Source: Cheiracanthium punctorium (taxonomy: Eukaryota > Arthropoda > Arachnida > Araneae > Cheiracanthiidae). Taken from it: DNA of 64,000 nucleotides. The position numbers and the translations under genes are program-made. The stretch is taken from positions 1,116,001 to 1,180,000 of the forward strand of contig JAWZYV010015814.1 of assembly GCA_038373885.1 (NCBI GenBank), written 5' to 3'. Below the pieces are notes generated by a model. The model had not been told where the DNA came from. It saw only the letters and a list, made by a program, of their open reading frames with translations, and made no database searches. Of this stretch, positions 44,817 to 56,378 are shown in pieces (the stretch's first letter is position 1; every line of letters starts with the position of its first letter).

Positions 44817-45304
44817 CGGAAAGTCATGTCGTTTTTTTGTATGACAATATCTTGCCTAGACAAAAAACTATTGAAGATAATGATACGAAATTCGTGAGTT
44901 TCTTAGCGTAGGTGCTAGATTGGAAAGCATTTTCCAAAATTCGTAACTTAATGGGGGGGGGGATAGGGGTCCAAAACATTCTTTTCACATATCCTGCGTG
45001 ATCTTAAAAAAGAAAAGAGATATCCGTAAAATTCTTGCTGTAAACTACAGCCCTCGCGAATGCCCAAAAATCGATTTCAGAACATTTCTAATAGGATTCT
45101 TCATGGAGGGTAGACGTGAAAACGGGGTTAGAGTGTCCATTTTTTTTAAGAAAAAAAATTATTTATAAAATTATCCCTTTAAAATTTAACGAATACGGAC
45201 CCTATGCCTAGGCACAGCTTGTTCGTAAATCAATATTTGTTGAAATTTTTTTTTTTTTTTTGAGTTCTATCTGAGAAAACGACATTACTTTCCGAGCAAC
45301 CCAA
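44817..45304. mobile_element. mariner-type MITE, sibling core of 32910-33410
   Basis: A 488-bp element with ends TTGGGTTGCTCGGAAAGTCA and GACATTACTTTCCGAGCAAC-CCAA, a ~28-bp inverted repeat. TA lies at the left flank (44815-44816); the right flank reads CA then TA. Its interior (ggtgctagat, gcattttccaaaattcgtaa, a G run, cttttcacatatcc) is homologous to 32910-33410. Confidence 0.85.
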
Positions 45305-45309
45305 CATAC

Positions 45310-47174
45310 ACACACACATAACTGTTCTTACTTATGTTAACAAATTAATAATATATTTTTGCTATCTTTTTCAAAATATTGTTTAGACAATAAAAGTGTC
45401 TCTTTTCTCTGGCATCGTATCATTTCATTTTGTAGCACGATAAGATAAAAGCATTATCCAGTAAATGGGATACACAGGGCAATGCTTGAATGTGTGTAGA
45501 CTTATTTATCATTCTTTTTTGACGCTGTACGTCACGGCTGACGATTGTTTATGATTTCGAATTGTGTCTCTGCTTTGTTTGACTGCCACTTAATTTGAAT
45601 ATGATGTTTGCTGTGTCATAATTTGTATTAAAAATGGCGCAAGTAATGCGGAAGGCCAAAGCCGGGGGGGGGGGAGTTAATGGATGTTTGATCCTTCTTT
45701 CCTGGAAATTTTAGTCAACGCATTAGTTTTTTTTTTATCTGCGTTGATTCTGGAGATCAATTAAAGTTGAAAAAATTTTAGTACTACATATCCCTCCCCG
45801 AAATTTAATTTTAGCACTACAAAATTTGTGTATCACGCTAGATAGTGGTAGAGTATATATGATTATCAGGAGAAACGAAAGATGAGTGATAAATATTGAA
45901 AACATTAAGTAGCTATATATTATAGAGAAAGTCGTGCAGAAAGTTCAAGAAAAATGAAAACCTGGAATTTAACAATTTTGATTAAATTCTCAAAAGCAGT
46001 CATTTGACCGCTTTGGTAGGTTTAGTGTTAAAATCCAGACACTTATCAAGATTACACATTTCTTGTTCTTCAGATATCTTCAACGCCGATTTCACAATCA
46101 CTGCATCAAAAATAGACGTTTTATACTCATGAAAATGTTCAAAAGAATTAAATTACGACACCAAAGAAGAATAATTCATTGTAGGTCGCAATATTTCCCT
46201 CACTGACTCACAAGATAGTTTTCTCCAAACCTAATAACTGAGAAAAGAAATATACAATGAAAAGCGTCACCTATATGTGACATTATCTCCACAATTCATA
46301 TAAATTTATGAATACACAAAAACAATGTGCAGCCCAATGTTAAGTATTCTCAGAATTCAACTTGCTGCAAATTCTGCATACGTTTGCATCATTGCATAGC
46401 GTATTTCTCAACGGGTATATATAAAGAACATTCTCAGAACCATTGCATTTTACGTGAAGTTTCGAAGCATCACATTCCGAAATCAAAAGATTTGTGTGAT
46501 TTCGCCCAACTCTTTCTTTCCATTGGTCCATATATATTTTTTTTATTCATTTGCCATCCTTACCTAATGATCGACTTGCTAGAGAAAGCGTTACCTGCGA
46601 TAGACTGGAATTGGCTATGTTTTAAGGGATAGCTGGGTCACGTCACTTACGGATGAAACGTTGACAATAGAAATTCCGCTGCTAAAGATATGGTTGTGTT
46701 GCGGAAACTGCATCATTCAAAGAGCGTTTCAATCAAAATCAGAGTTCTTCAATGGCAAATCAAAATGCGCATGGAAATTTGCTTGCGAATAAAATTTTGC
46801 TTTGAGTTTTAAAAAAAAAAAAAAAAATCTGTATACCGTAAACGAAAAAACGAACAACAAACATTTCTCATTAATCCTAAGATTAGGACAATCAATTAAA
46901 AGTAATTACTAAGATTGCAAATATGTCATCAGAAAATTTACTCGGAGTTGATTTACGTGCGATGTCGTCCTCTATCATAGTTTGAATAGTTTTACAATCG
47001 ATCAATTCTTCATTTTTTTGTTGTTTGTTTTTAAGCAATTGTATTCTCAAAAATCAGTAGCACAAGGAGACACGAGGTTATCAACTTTCAATCTATAAAA
47101 AATACCTTCAATTTTATCATTCTTAATCATAATTTCAGTTTTGAGAACAATATATAAGATTGATAACCGTAAAA
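45310..47174. other. Unassigned AT-rich DNA
   Basis: No supported gene. A G run lies at 45665-45674. The 101-residue plus frame at 46327-46632 has no recognised motif. Confidence 0.45.
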
Positions 47175-48473
47175 GTTTCTCTCTATTCTAAAAAAAAGTA
47201 AAGGCCGCTGTCGCCGTCAAAGTTTGTGGACTTATCTCCTCCTAAACCGTGGGGATTTGAGTTTCGACTAAGGTGCCCAAAGATTCGAAAAATTCCGAGG
47301 AACCTGCTAAGCTGATTTAAATTTCGAAAATCGAATTATTTTAGAAGATATTAATAAAAAACTGAAAAAATAAACAGAATGGTTGCCAGATTTGGCATAA
47401 AATCATTCATTCCTTTGCAACAAAGCGTTTCCAAGTATCTAGAATCGCGTGTAATTTACAAACATGAGTTAGAATTGGGCCCATTTTACGCCAAAATAAA
47501 AACTATATGAAATAAGTAACTCAAAATGTGTTACACAAAGTTGACAATTTTCAAATAGTTAAGTTCGCTTAGACAACAGGAGTTTAGAATGAGCGATTAT
47601 TCGTTTTTCCAAAACAGAATAACTGATATCTTGAAAATGAAAAATAATTAAAATGCAGATTATTTTAAAGCCGGTTCTCGTCCAGCTGGATTATTTGCTA
47701 CCAGTAGAAATATTTGGCGGCGTTAACTATGCCATTATAGCAGTTATAGCACACTTTGGATATTTGCTAGCGCGACGAGATGGTATCATTCGTGGTGTTA
47801 AGTACGCCAATCTGTAAACGATTATGTACATGAAAATATGGATAACGGTTTTCCGGTAACCTTAAATGAACAGTAATTATAGGTTGTGAGCATGTGTAAA
47901 TCGCCAAATAATGAAAAGTCGCCATGGGTGGCAGGCTATTCTATCTGTTCCATAGTTTTATTAACTTTGCATGTACGCAAGTCGCCAAATAATGAAAAAT
48001 CGCCATAGGTTGCAAATTCGCAAGGTGTCCAATCGGTTTTACATTATTAAAAATACAGCTGAAACAGATGTTCTGATTTTATTACGCTTTAGCTCCTAAT
48101 TAATATAACTTTTGAATGGCAACATTAAATGTCATTCTGTTTCTGAGGGGTGCAAATAATTTTTCCAGCGATTATAAGCGGAGCCCGCACTCCAGGTGGA
48201 GTATAGCTCAGGACCCGTACAACACGGATTCAAATAACAAAATATCTTCCGTGTTATGAGGGGGAGGGGGTCTACTGCAGTGTGAAGTTTAAATTTTTAT
48301 GTACCAATGAAGATGCAAGAACCAAGCAATGTGTAGCTCAGTAACATACTATCTGATCCAATCTTCGGGTTTTGTCTGTTGAAATTATGTCTTTTTTACG
48401 AATAAGCTTGATTAGGGACCGAATGCCTCATACAAAAAGCGAGCGTAGCGAGTCTGGGGGCCTCGTCCCCTAG
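47175..48473 (+). mobile_element. Non-autonomous Helitron-like element, copy B
   Basis: This is homologous end to end with 1088-2488, with the same start GTTTCTCTCTATTC and the same end (GGGGGCCTCGTCCCCTAG then T). Both internal subrepeats (tcgccaaataatgaaaa) are present, near 47899 and 47982. A ~100-bp block containing parts of the two hairpins of copy A is missing near 48090, and ~70 bp near 48310-48380 are extra. No replicase is encoded. Confidence 0.7.
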
Positions 48474-48474
48474 T

Positions 48475-49945
48475 TATAAGAAAAAGCCATTCAAGGTATT
48501 AAGAGGTTATTCATTAAAGTTAAAAGTTATCAAGATTGATAAACGTAAATGTCTAGAAACTTTACATTAAAATTTATTATGCACCGTTTTGAATATTCTT
48601 AAAAAGGGCATCTCCGAAAATTTCCTGAAATTTCTTTTGTAATTATTTTAATGAGAAATAACTCAATAATTTTGAGAAAATATACACGAGACAAAAAACT
48701 CCTTTTTCTTCGTAATATAAATGTCAAAGTTTTTATTTTTATTTTTTATTGTTATTGCAATCAACAAGTGTTGCGAAATTTTTATCCAGAAGTTTATTTA
48801 ATTTTTCAAACACGAAAACTGATACAAAACAATATAGACAAAATTAAGAGAAAATATACATGAAATTGAATGTTTTAATAAAATATTTCACATATGATTT
48901 TTAATTTTATTTATCAAACTTTGACATTTTTTTCTTTGAATCTATCATGTGTTTAACAATAATAAAAGAAGTATTTTATTGTCAGTTTTATCTCTTTTTG
49001 ATATTTTACAAAAATTACTTTTTTTTTTTTCGGTAGTAAAAGTAAAGCAATCAATGAGACTTTCAAGAGATAGAGTCAGGTAGGATAATTACGACTTCTT
49101 TTTGCAAGTTTCCACTTCGTCGATTTTTAACTCTTTAACCAAAGAAAACGTATTGTTTTCATTAATTAAGGGGGAACTGTGATCTTTAAGGATCCCCTAC
49201 CAAAAATTTTGTTTCCGTTGAATTATGAGCTTATAATTTAAGCGAGTGGTCGTAGTTACCCAAACAAAATCAGAAAATTGAAAAAATATGGGGTAATTAC
49301 AATGACTATCGGTGTCGTTACGACCAATTGATATATTTGGTTCTTACATTTACAGATTTTATTGAAGCGATTGAGATATGTTGAGAGCAACTGTTTTTGT
49401 TAGTGATTAAAGTTACCGTGGTGTGGAAATAATTGATACAAAATTGAGTAATAAGGTTATAATTTCTCCTTATTCAATCATAATGGTATCTTGCTGCCAA
49501 GATGTATTGAAAGTCAATTTTTTTATAAGAGGAAAAATATTGACAGTAAGACTTATTGAAAAAAAAATTGAAAGAAATTGTATTAAGTAATGCTTTATTG
49601 ACCTTTTAAGAACAGAGTAAAATCAAAATAAAGAAACAAAATTAAAGTTAGAATAAATGTTACTGTTTTTGGCATGTCACCTGTTTTTACGATCATTTGA
49701 TTATGAAAAAGTAACTACTATTTGTGACAAGAATCGCTGTACATAAAACAAACTAAGAAAACCCAAAAAGAAAAATGAATACTCTTAGGAAAATGCTATG
49801 AATACCAATTAAAAAAAAGAAGAAAAGAAAAGAAATCACACACAAAAATAACTTCCGAAATTAAGATTATTCTTATTTAATACACAAAGCAAAAATGCTT
49901 TTGAAAAAGAATCATCATGTAATAAGAAAAACTAGAATATTTTTA
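48475..49945. other. Unassigned AT-rich DNA
   Basis: No gene or paired repeat is supported. Confidence 0.5.
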
Positions 49946-49953
49946 GTATGAAT

Positions 49954-50025
49954 CAGGGCCGTACCCAGAAAAAAATTTCGGGGGGTGGGGACCGGACCCC
50001 CTGTTCCCCCCTGAGTACGGACTTG
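49954..50025. mobile_element. Very short hAT-type MITE (72 bp) with exact 8-bp duplication
   Basis: Exact GTATGAAT copies flank it (49946-49953 and 50026-50033). The ends are CAGGGCCGTACCCAG and CTGAGTACGGACTTG. It is little more than two termini around GGACCGGACCCC. Confidence 0.85.
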
Positions 50026-50068
50026 GTATGAATAAGAAATAAAACATCCCCAGAAGAGCTTTTGACGG

Positions 50069-50247
50069 CAGGCCCGGATACGCCCACCGGGAACCCGGGA
50101 ATTTTCCCGATGGGCCAGTCACTTGAATATATATTGTATTTATATGTACACTTATGTATGATGTGTACATGGGTTAGAAGAAAATGTAGGTGGGCTACCG
50201 TTGACATGAATTTCCCGGGCCAGTGGGATGGGTTGTATCCGTCCTTG
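50069..50247. mobile_element. hAT-type MITE (179 bp) with exact 8-bp duplication
   Basis: Exact TTTGACGG copies flank it (50061-50068 and 50248-50255). The left end CAGGCCCGGATACGCCCACC and right end GGTTGTATCCGTCCTTG are inverted repeats; a second inverted pair (GGGAATTTTCCCG, TTTCCCGGGCC) lies just inside. It sits only 35 bp from the previous MITE's duplication. Confidence 0.9.
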
Positions 50248-50255
50248 TTTGACGG

Positions 50256-51380
50256 TACACTAGAATTCTAATTTGATCCTCTTTTGTAAACATCACTAAA
50301 TCTTATTATAAATTTCATAGTTTTTTGTTGTTGTTGTTGTTGTTAATGACGAAACATTATTTTTACAAACATTGACATCTAAGAGAAAACAAGAACCACC
50401 GCTTTCATCAAATGAGGATCCCTCGCGTATAAGCCACAAATGGCTGAATTCTGAATTAATAAAAATGCGAAAGCAAAATCCTGCCAAAGCAAAGGTTACG
50501 AAGCAACTTCCGACACAATCTGCTCTGCGCATGCGTTTCTTAGTAACGAATAATTAATTTGTTCATTCCGTACAGAAAAAATAGGATAGCGACCGTTGGG
50601 GCAACCTTAAGTTGAGATACTTGTCCCATCACGTGACTTGTGACAAGATCTCACGCGCATCATTCTTGCGCATTCAATTCTCCTTAGTTTTCTATGGAGC
50701 ATTTGTGGCCAGCGCGTTCATTTCTATTTTCATCGTTCTAATATTAAGAAAAAATGGTACATAGTTGCTCTCCATACGGCTGCACATATGATTTGTGAAA
50801 GGTTCTAGAATAACATTTCACAGTAGAGTGTTTTATTGTTTCATATTTTTCTAACGTACTTTTATAAATGAAGAATATTTCAATGTATTCACAGCTAGTA
50901 TGGCTTGGCGATATTTTTTACGCCAAGAGGATTCGTAATGCGTATGTTGACAGTCAAATTCGTTTGTAGTTTACACTTACAACTCGCCAAACGTGGCGAT
51001 AATGCACGTCTATCCTTTCTGCGCATTTCCGAGGCACAAGTCACATGGTGAATCCTTGCCTCACATTTCCAACGGGTTTGAACTCTATTATATTTCTACT
51101 CTCTGGTTCGTTCCCTTAATAGAAAACTCAATATGACAGATTTCTTTCCTTGAGACTATCGTTAATTCGTTGTTGTTGTTGTTGTTGTGTCCATAAGTGA
51201 TAGTTAGATGGCGCCAAAACTGTTGAAAATGAAAACCGTCAGGTCTGGAGCTCGGGGGCTATATAAAGGATGTCTTGTGGTGGCTCGCCAAGCTGAAAAA
51301 GTGAGGCAATAACTGGTTTGGCAGTCAAAAAAAGGGTCTGGTGTGAATTGAGTATCTGGACAATTTCTGCAGAAGGCGCT
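50256..51380. other. Unassigned DNA with one possible short exon
   Basis: A plus frame ending at 50557 (RKQEPPLSSNEDPSRISHKW, then LNSELIKMRKQNPAKAKVTK) has codon use unlike the AT-rich flanks and could be a terminal exon, but I do not recognise it. (GTT)n tracts lie at 50326-50344 and 51172-51187. Confidence 0.3.
51259..51268 (+). promoter_or_regulatory. Good match to a TATA box
   Basis: CTATATAAAG sits in a short G/C-rich context (gagctcgggggctatataaa). It would place initiation near 51293. No open gene follows on the plus strand, so it may belong to a decayed element or be coincidental. Confidence 0.3.
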
Positions 51381-51384
51381 GTAT

Positions 51385-51990
51385 CTTCAGTTGCTATCTG
51401 GAGATATTTCCATGCCTCTAAAATGTCCTGTACGGAGTCTTGCTATTATAGATGACAGTTTTCTAGAGAAGATCTGGTATAGAAGGCTTTTAAGATCTGG
51501 GATAGAAGGCTGTTTAAAAGGCTCATCAAAAATTCTACGCTTGGCAATCTCGTGTTCGCACATTGGGAAGTGCTGGATCCTCCTTAGCGAAGACGTCAGC
51601 GCACTCCTTTCCATCAATGCCCATGTGGGAAGGGATCCACTGAAGCGTACAAGGCTTGTTAATTTGGCTGAGAAGAGAATGATCGCCTTGAAGTTCGTTT
51701 CGCCATTTCGTATGGCCTCAAGAGCAGATTTGAATCTGAGAAGACAACCGGACCAGAATCGTCAGAATACCGAGAGATGCAAAAGGAGAGGGCCTCTTTC
51801 ATTGCAATGAATTCACAAGCGAAGTTTGCGGCAAATATGCCCTACAGGTGCTATGAGTTCTGTTTGAGCACCACGAGGGTGGTGGAAAAGGATACCTGCT
51901 CCACCTCTATCAAAGGAATTATCAGAGGAACCATCCTACCATCTGTGAAGATAAATGCTTCATTATCTTGGCAAAGCGAACGGATTAATC
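51385..51990 (-). pseudogene. Broken LINE RNase H domain
   Basis: On the minus strand the frames read, in order, EAFIFTDGR, then after a shift DNSFDRGGAGILFHHPRGAQ, then CEFIAMKEALSF, VVFSDS, SALEAIRNGETNFKA, INKPCTLQWIPSHMGIDGKE and CADVFAKEDPALPN. These correspond to the successive RNase H motifs (TDGS, the E helix, FSDSxSAL and WxPSHxGIxGNExAD) of RNase H-bearing non-LTR retrotransposons such as the I/R1-like groups. At least three frameshifts and stops separate them. The reverse transcriptase domain is not visible. The plus-strand 139-residue frame across it is a shadow. Confidence 0.8.
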
Positions 51991-52062
51991 TTTAATTCGT
52001 GGCATGTTGGTACGTGTTTTTTAATGTCCGAGCCGAACGTGAAAATTAAGTTCGGTTGCAAT

Positions 52063-52250
52063 CAGTGGCGTAGCCAAGCGGGGGGGAGGGGATAGTGGGG
52101 TCATATCCCCCCCCCCACCAACATGAGAAATTTTTTGCCATACGAAATGTCTATTCTTCACTCCCTTATCACACTGACGTATATATGTATGTGAATTGCG
52201 GCAGTCATAGCCCGCCCCCCCCCATGAAAATTTTCTGGCTACGTCACTTA
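52063..52250. mobile_element. hAT-type MITE (CAGGGGCGTAGCCA family)
   Basis: The left end is CAGTGGCGTAGCCAAG and the right end CTGGCTACGTCACTTA. The flanks GTTGCAAT (52055-52062) and GTTGCGAT (52251-52258) agree at 7 of 8 positions. The body shares ttttttgccata and ctattcttcact with 27727-27895. Confidence 0.82.
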
Positions 52251-52382
52251 GTTGCGATAATAGGATGTTACTACATTCTACAGCAAATTACCAAACTAAA
52301 ACTAAGGGTGACTCAACAGTGAGCCGAAGTCAGGATGTGTTGAGCATAGTTACATTGCTTGCTCATTATCCGTTAGAGATAG

Positions 52383-53342
52383 GTAAGCAATGTAAATTGA
52401 AAAATAAAAATGTTCGAAAAGTGACACTTTTCCTATATATGCACGATCCCCACAAAAAAACAATACCCCGTACGCTGATGAAGTTGAGTCCAAAATTTGA
52501 GATCTATATCCTAAAAAGTGTCAGAGATTTAAAGATAAATATCTGATGGCTTAAACCACTTTTCAATCTCTCGAAGGGAAAAAATAACATCGGATGATCG
52601 CGTTTCGGAAGCCGTAACAGAAATTACGGAAGTAAATAATTTTTTGCACTCACACATTAAACGTTTACATTCCAATTCATGAATAGTCCCTTACCGTCTT
52701 TGTTTTAAGACATCTCTGAGACGTTTTATGATGAAAGGCTGAAATTTTATGCATCATCTCAATACCATCGAATGATCGCGTTTCAGAAGCTGTACAGAAA
52801 TTAAGGAAGAAAATAATTTTTTGCACTCACACATTAAACTTTTACATTCCAATTCATGAATAGTCCCTTACCGTCTTTGTTTTAAGACATCTCTGAGACG
52901 TTTTATGATGAAAGGCTGAAATTTTATGCATCATCTCAATACCATCGAATGATCGCGTTTCAGAAGCTGTACAGAAATTAAGGAAGAAAATATTTTTTGC
53001 ACTCAAACATTAAACTTTTACATTGAATTTCATTAATAGTTCCTTACCATCTTTGTTTTAAGACATCTCTGAGACGTTTTATGATGAAAGGCTGAAATTT
53101 TATATATTCCCTCATTACTGTATGGATACATTTTACTAACTGGGATTTTTTTTTTGGTACGGGGATTCTATGCACATTTAAAAACTATCGCTTTTTGAAA
53201 ATAAACGAAAGGAATTTTTCCTTAGCGTAGTAGTCTTTTTTCCCACCTTCTTTTGAGCGTTTTTTTTTTTTTCAAATGACATTGCCTAATCACCTCTATT
53301 GGATAGATTTAAAGCGTGTTAGCGTCTTTTGAGGACACTCTG
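52383..53342. mobile_element. Tc1/mariner-type MITE with an internal triplication
   Basis: This is homologous to 34223-34978. The right end, read in reverse complement, is CAGAGTGTCCTCAAAAGACG followed on the plus strand by TA. The left end is not clear; homology starts near 52383. It differs from the sibling by a threefold tandem array at 52594-53110. Confidence 0.65.
52594..53110 (+). repeat. Three tandem 177-178 bp units
   Basis: ATGATCGCGTTTC starts units at 52594, 52772 and 52949. Each contains ttttttgcactca, acattaaac, ccttaccgtctttg, gacatctctgagacgtttta. The last unit diverges after about 53100. The sibling element at 34223 has one unit. Confidence 0.92.
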
Positions 53343-53344
53343 TA

Positions 53345-53873
53345 TACATGTATACATATACATAAAATTAATTGCGCTGTGGGTTAAAAACAAAACAAAG
53401 CTTAATTGCGTGCGTTGCTACTGAAACTTCTAACTGGAAAGCAAACAAAAGATAAATATGTAGAATCAAGATTTGCGAGGCGAGGGGGAAAGAATTAATT
53501 TCCTCTATAAATCGCAGTTTATTCAAAGGATCAGCGAAAACCGAGCGTCACCTCACCTGGCCATAAAAATGAAAACAATACGCAACTGCTCTCAGTACAG
53601 AAAGAGGTAACATTTCTCTGCAAACTGCTCGCGGTCTTATGAAAATTGGATTTGAATGATAATGAATCCCTAGTAAGCCAATATATATATGTCTGTGTCA
53701 TTGGTGCAATAGGCGTGTAGGAATCAGGGAAACATTCTTAACTAGACAAAGGATTTGGTTCTTGGAAAATGATTTTTGAAATGTTTTACGTGATGGCACA
53801 ATCAGTGTGCTTACACAAGAATTTCTGCACTTCCTTCTGTTAATTTTAAAGCTTAGTGCATAGGAATTCGTGC
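53345..53873. other. Unassigned DNA
   Basis: No supported gene or paired repeat. Confidence 0.5.
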
Positions 53874-54472
53874 TCTTTATGCTTTTTTACTTCCTTGTAC
53901 GTAGTATAAGGAAGTAATGTGATCCCGAAAAATTTTGGGGGCCAAATTTCGACAAAAAATCCGATTTTGACTACCTCTAAATTTAATTTTAAGAATTTTT
54001 TCGATGCATCTCATCGTAGGCTAGCATGCACGATCCTATTAACGCGTCTGCAACTCATTTTGACCAGCGGCGAGTTTATTGTGGTCAGTTTTTCCATGCC
54101 GTCTGTACGTACGTACGTAGGTACGTACGTACGTACGTACGTACGTATGTATGTAACTAGCATATCTCAAAAACTATGGGTCGTAGAATATTGAGATTTG
54201 ATATTTAGGATTGTTCTATGATCTAGTTGTGCACCTCCCCTTTTGGTCGCAATCGAATGAATAGTTTATGTACAGGACCGCCCAAAAGATTCGAAATACT
54301 TTACGCTCTAGAAATCGCTAAACCTTAGACCCCGGCTAGAAATCGCTAAACCTTACTATTATTGATATTTTATATCTTTAAAACAAATAAGTTTAGAGGA
54401 AGTGCGTAAAAAACATTGATTTAATAGACGTGCAAGGAAGTTATGTGTTGGACACATCAGATTTTTTTCTAG
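53874..54472 (+). mobile_element. Hairpin-ended Helitron-like element without minisatellite
   Basis: It starts with a hairpin (TACTTCC, TTGTACGTAGTATAA, GGAAGTA at 53888-53916) and aatgtgatc, as in the 31834-32556 and 63461-64000 loci. A tetranucleotide (ACGT)n tract lies at about 54104-54148 where those loci have (TG)n. It ends with GGAAGTTATGTG, a 6-bp hairpin (ATGTGT-TGG-ACACAT), then CTAG at 54469-54472 and T, a Helitron-type 3' end. No coding frame is supported. Confidence 0.6.
54104..54155 (+). repeat. (ACGT)n then (ATGT)n microsatellite
   Basis: About ten ACGT units with one interruption are followed by two ATGT units, inside the Helitron-like element. Confidence 0.95.
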
Positions 54473-54479
54473 TAATTTC

Positions 54480-54914
54480 TCCTTCAGGCATACAGTTAGC
54501 AGATTTTAAGCTTTTTGGTGTATTTAGTGTGCCATCTTACACAGGGCTTAATTTGCATAGGAGCTCACCAGGGCTGAGCTGCTGTACTTCTTTTCTGATG
54601 AGTGAATTTTTACATATTAAAGACAATCCAAGGGAGCTCATGAATACTGCGTTTCGAAGTCCCCCAGTACATTAATTCGAATTTTTTTTTAACCTTTTCA
54701 CACATAAACCGATTTTAGCGGTAGACCAATCAGGACTCGCTTCGCACAGTATACTAGATATAATATGTAGAGTTAATTCGTAGACTATAGTATGTAGATT
54801 TACATTTGATAAATGCAGTGTGCGTGTTGCAATTAGATTTAGGATAATGAGCAGGATTTAAAATTAGCCGCTGATATGCATTTACGCGTTCATAATTTTG
54901 CACTAACTAACTTT
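54480..54914. other. Unassigned DNA
   Basis: No supported gene. The string actcgcttcgcacagtat then CTAG near 54735-54757 could be another Helitron-type end without a hairpin. Confidence 0.4.
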
Positions 54915-55138
54915 AAATAAAAACTTTGTGAAAAAGCACACATAAAATATTACTTATAACACGTTAAGATCGTTTCAACCAAAAATTCCTTCGATCTTCA
55001 TCAGACAAAACCCTTCGTCTCACTAAACAGAGTGACGAAGTGCTTTGTCTGATGAAGACCGAAAGGATTTTTGGTCGAAACGATCGTGACGTGTTATAAG
55101 TAACATTTTATGTGTGTTTTTTCACAAAGTTTTTATTT
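54915..55138. repeat. Near-perfect 224-bp foldback
   Basis: Two ~105-bp arms (AAATAAAAACTTTGTG outermost, CTTCGTCTCAC innermost) are separated by about 8 nt centred on 55026. Only scattered mismatches occur. The outline is MITE-like; transcription would give a long hairpin RNA. No coding frame. Confidence 0.9.
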
Positions 55139-55351
55139 ATTTCATCATTTAACACCAGTATTTTGAGTGTTTTTTCCGTACTAACTTTGTCTGATGTTTA
55201 GGGATTTAACTTCGAAACACACTCAAACACACCCAAATGCACATGTAATTCCAATAGCAACTCTATCCAAAACCATTTTAACTCGAACTACGGCTTAAAG
55301 CAAACACTTCGGAGCTAAGTTCCAAGAATCTGTCTCTAAGAAAAAGCTTCC

Positions 55352-55500
55352 CCACCATGGCCGAGTGGATAAAACCCTCAAAGTGGTAGATGGCTGAAGT
55401 GTGAAGATCTAGCATTCTGCCCTAGACAATCGCGCAGCTGTCGATCTAATGGTCTGGAGTTTTGGTCAGTTTTCTCCAGATGTAACGTGACTACGCATCC
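55352..55500 (+). repeat. tRNA-derived SINE, copy 2
   Basis: It starts with a tRNA-like head (ACCATGGCCGAGTGGATAAA), including a good box A, then gatggctgaagtgtgaag, and follows copy 1 at 8032 through gttttctccagatgtaacgt. The box B position is degraded (GCATTCTGCCC). Sequence after 55498 is C-rich and not shared. Confidence 0.7.
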
Positions 55501-56375
55501 CCCCCCTCTTAAAATGTCCCCCGACCAAGGCCCCCTCCTGCCCTCCTTGCAGGTAGCTCTTGCGTAGCTTTGCCATAACAGAACACAAACAAACGAGAAA
55601 AAGCTTTTGCTCAGTGCTTCATAATACCAGCCTTAAAACCGGCTCTGTTCTGTTAGGAAAATTTTATTATTACGTCATTAGGCAGAAACAAACTAAGGAT
55701 CTTCCGAATAGCGCCGCAGTATTTTAAAGTTATCGGTCAAGGCCAAGAACATTGCAACGTTTACAAGCCAACACCTGTAATATTTTTTGCGGAGAGTTTG
55801 TTTGCATCACAGCTTGCCACAGACATACTCGCAACATGTTACTTACACGGAACTGTTTTCTGCGAGAATGTCTGACATATCTCAGTATTATGCAACGAAG
55901 TGCAGGAGGAAAAAAAACAGACGACTACAGGCAATTAAATATGTGAAAACGGATACAAAGGATACAGACGGTGAAGTAGATAATGAAATCCAGGATAATA
56001 GAAACAACTGCAAAACATGTATTTCACTGTACATATATCAACTCGGGAATAGACTGTTTGGCAGAGACATCGCTGAATTCGATTACTAAAACGCGAATGT
56101 AAATTTAGTGTATCGAATATAGAAGTATATAGTAGAATAATAGACACGGACGTATATAAGAGGGTGGAGGGTTTAGGGGTCTGGACACATTCCCTAAGTC
56201 TACGCACAAACGCTAATTACAGCCAAATATTAGTCTTTTGAATCAAATATTGCACATCATACCGTGTACTATTTTGAGCATTGCTACCACTGCTAAAAAA
56301 TAGTACACGGTGAAAAAAATTTAAATTTTATATAAATTTTGAAAACTTCATATTAAAATCCAAAAAATATATATG
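55501..56375. other. Unassigned DNA
   Basis: No supported gene. The 100-residue plus frame at 55787-56089 has a basic stretch (KCRRKKNRRLQAIKYVKTDT), but I recognise no family. A short inverted pair (accgtgtactattt, atagtacacggt) lies at 56261-56312. Confidence 0.4.
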
Positions 56376-56378
56376 TTA

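Noticed and set aside
46327..46632. 101-residue plus-strand frame
   Set aside because: Overlaps a minus frame, lacks motifs and lies in ordinary AT-rich DNA.
51391..51810. 139-residue plus-strand frame
   Set aside because: It is the shadow of the broken RNase H domain on the minus strand.
55787..56089. 100-residue plus-strand frame with a basic stretch
   Set aside because: Considered as a gag or nuclear protein remnant, but nothing diagnostic is present.
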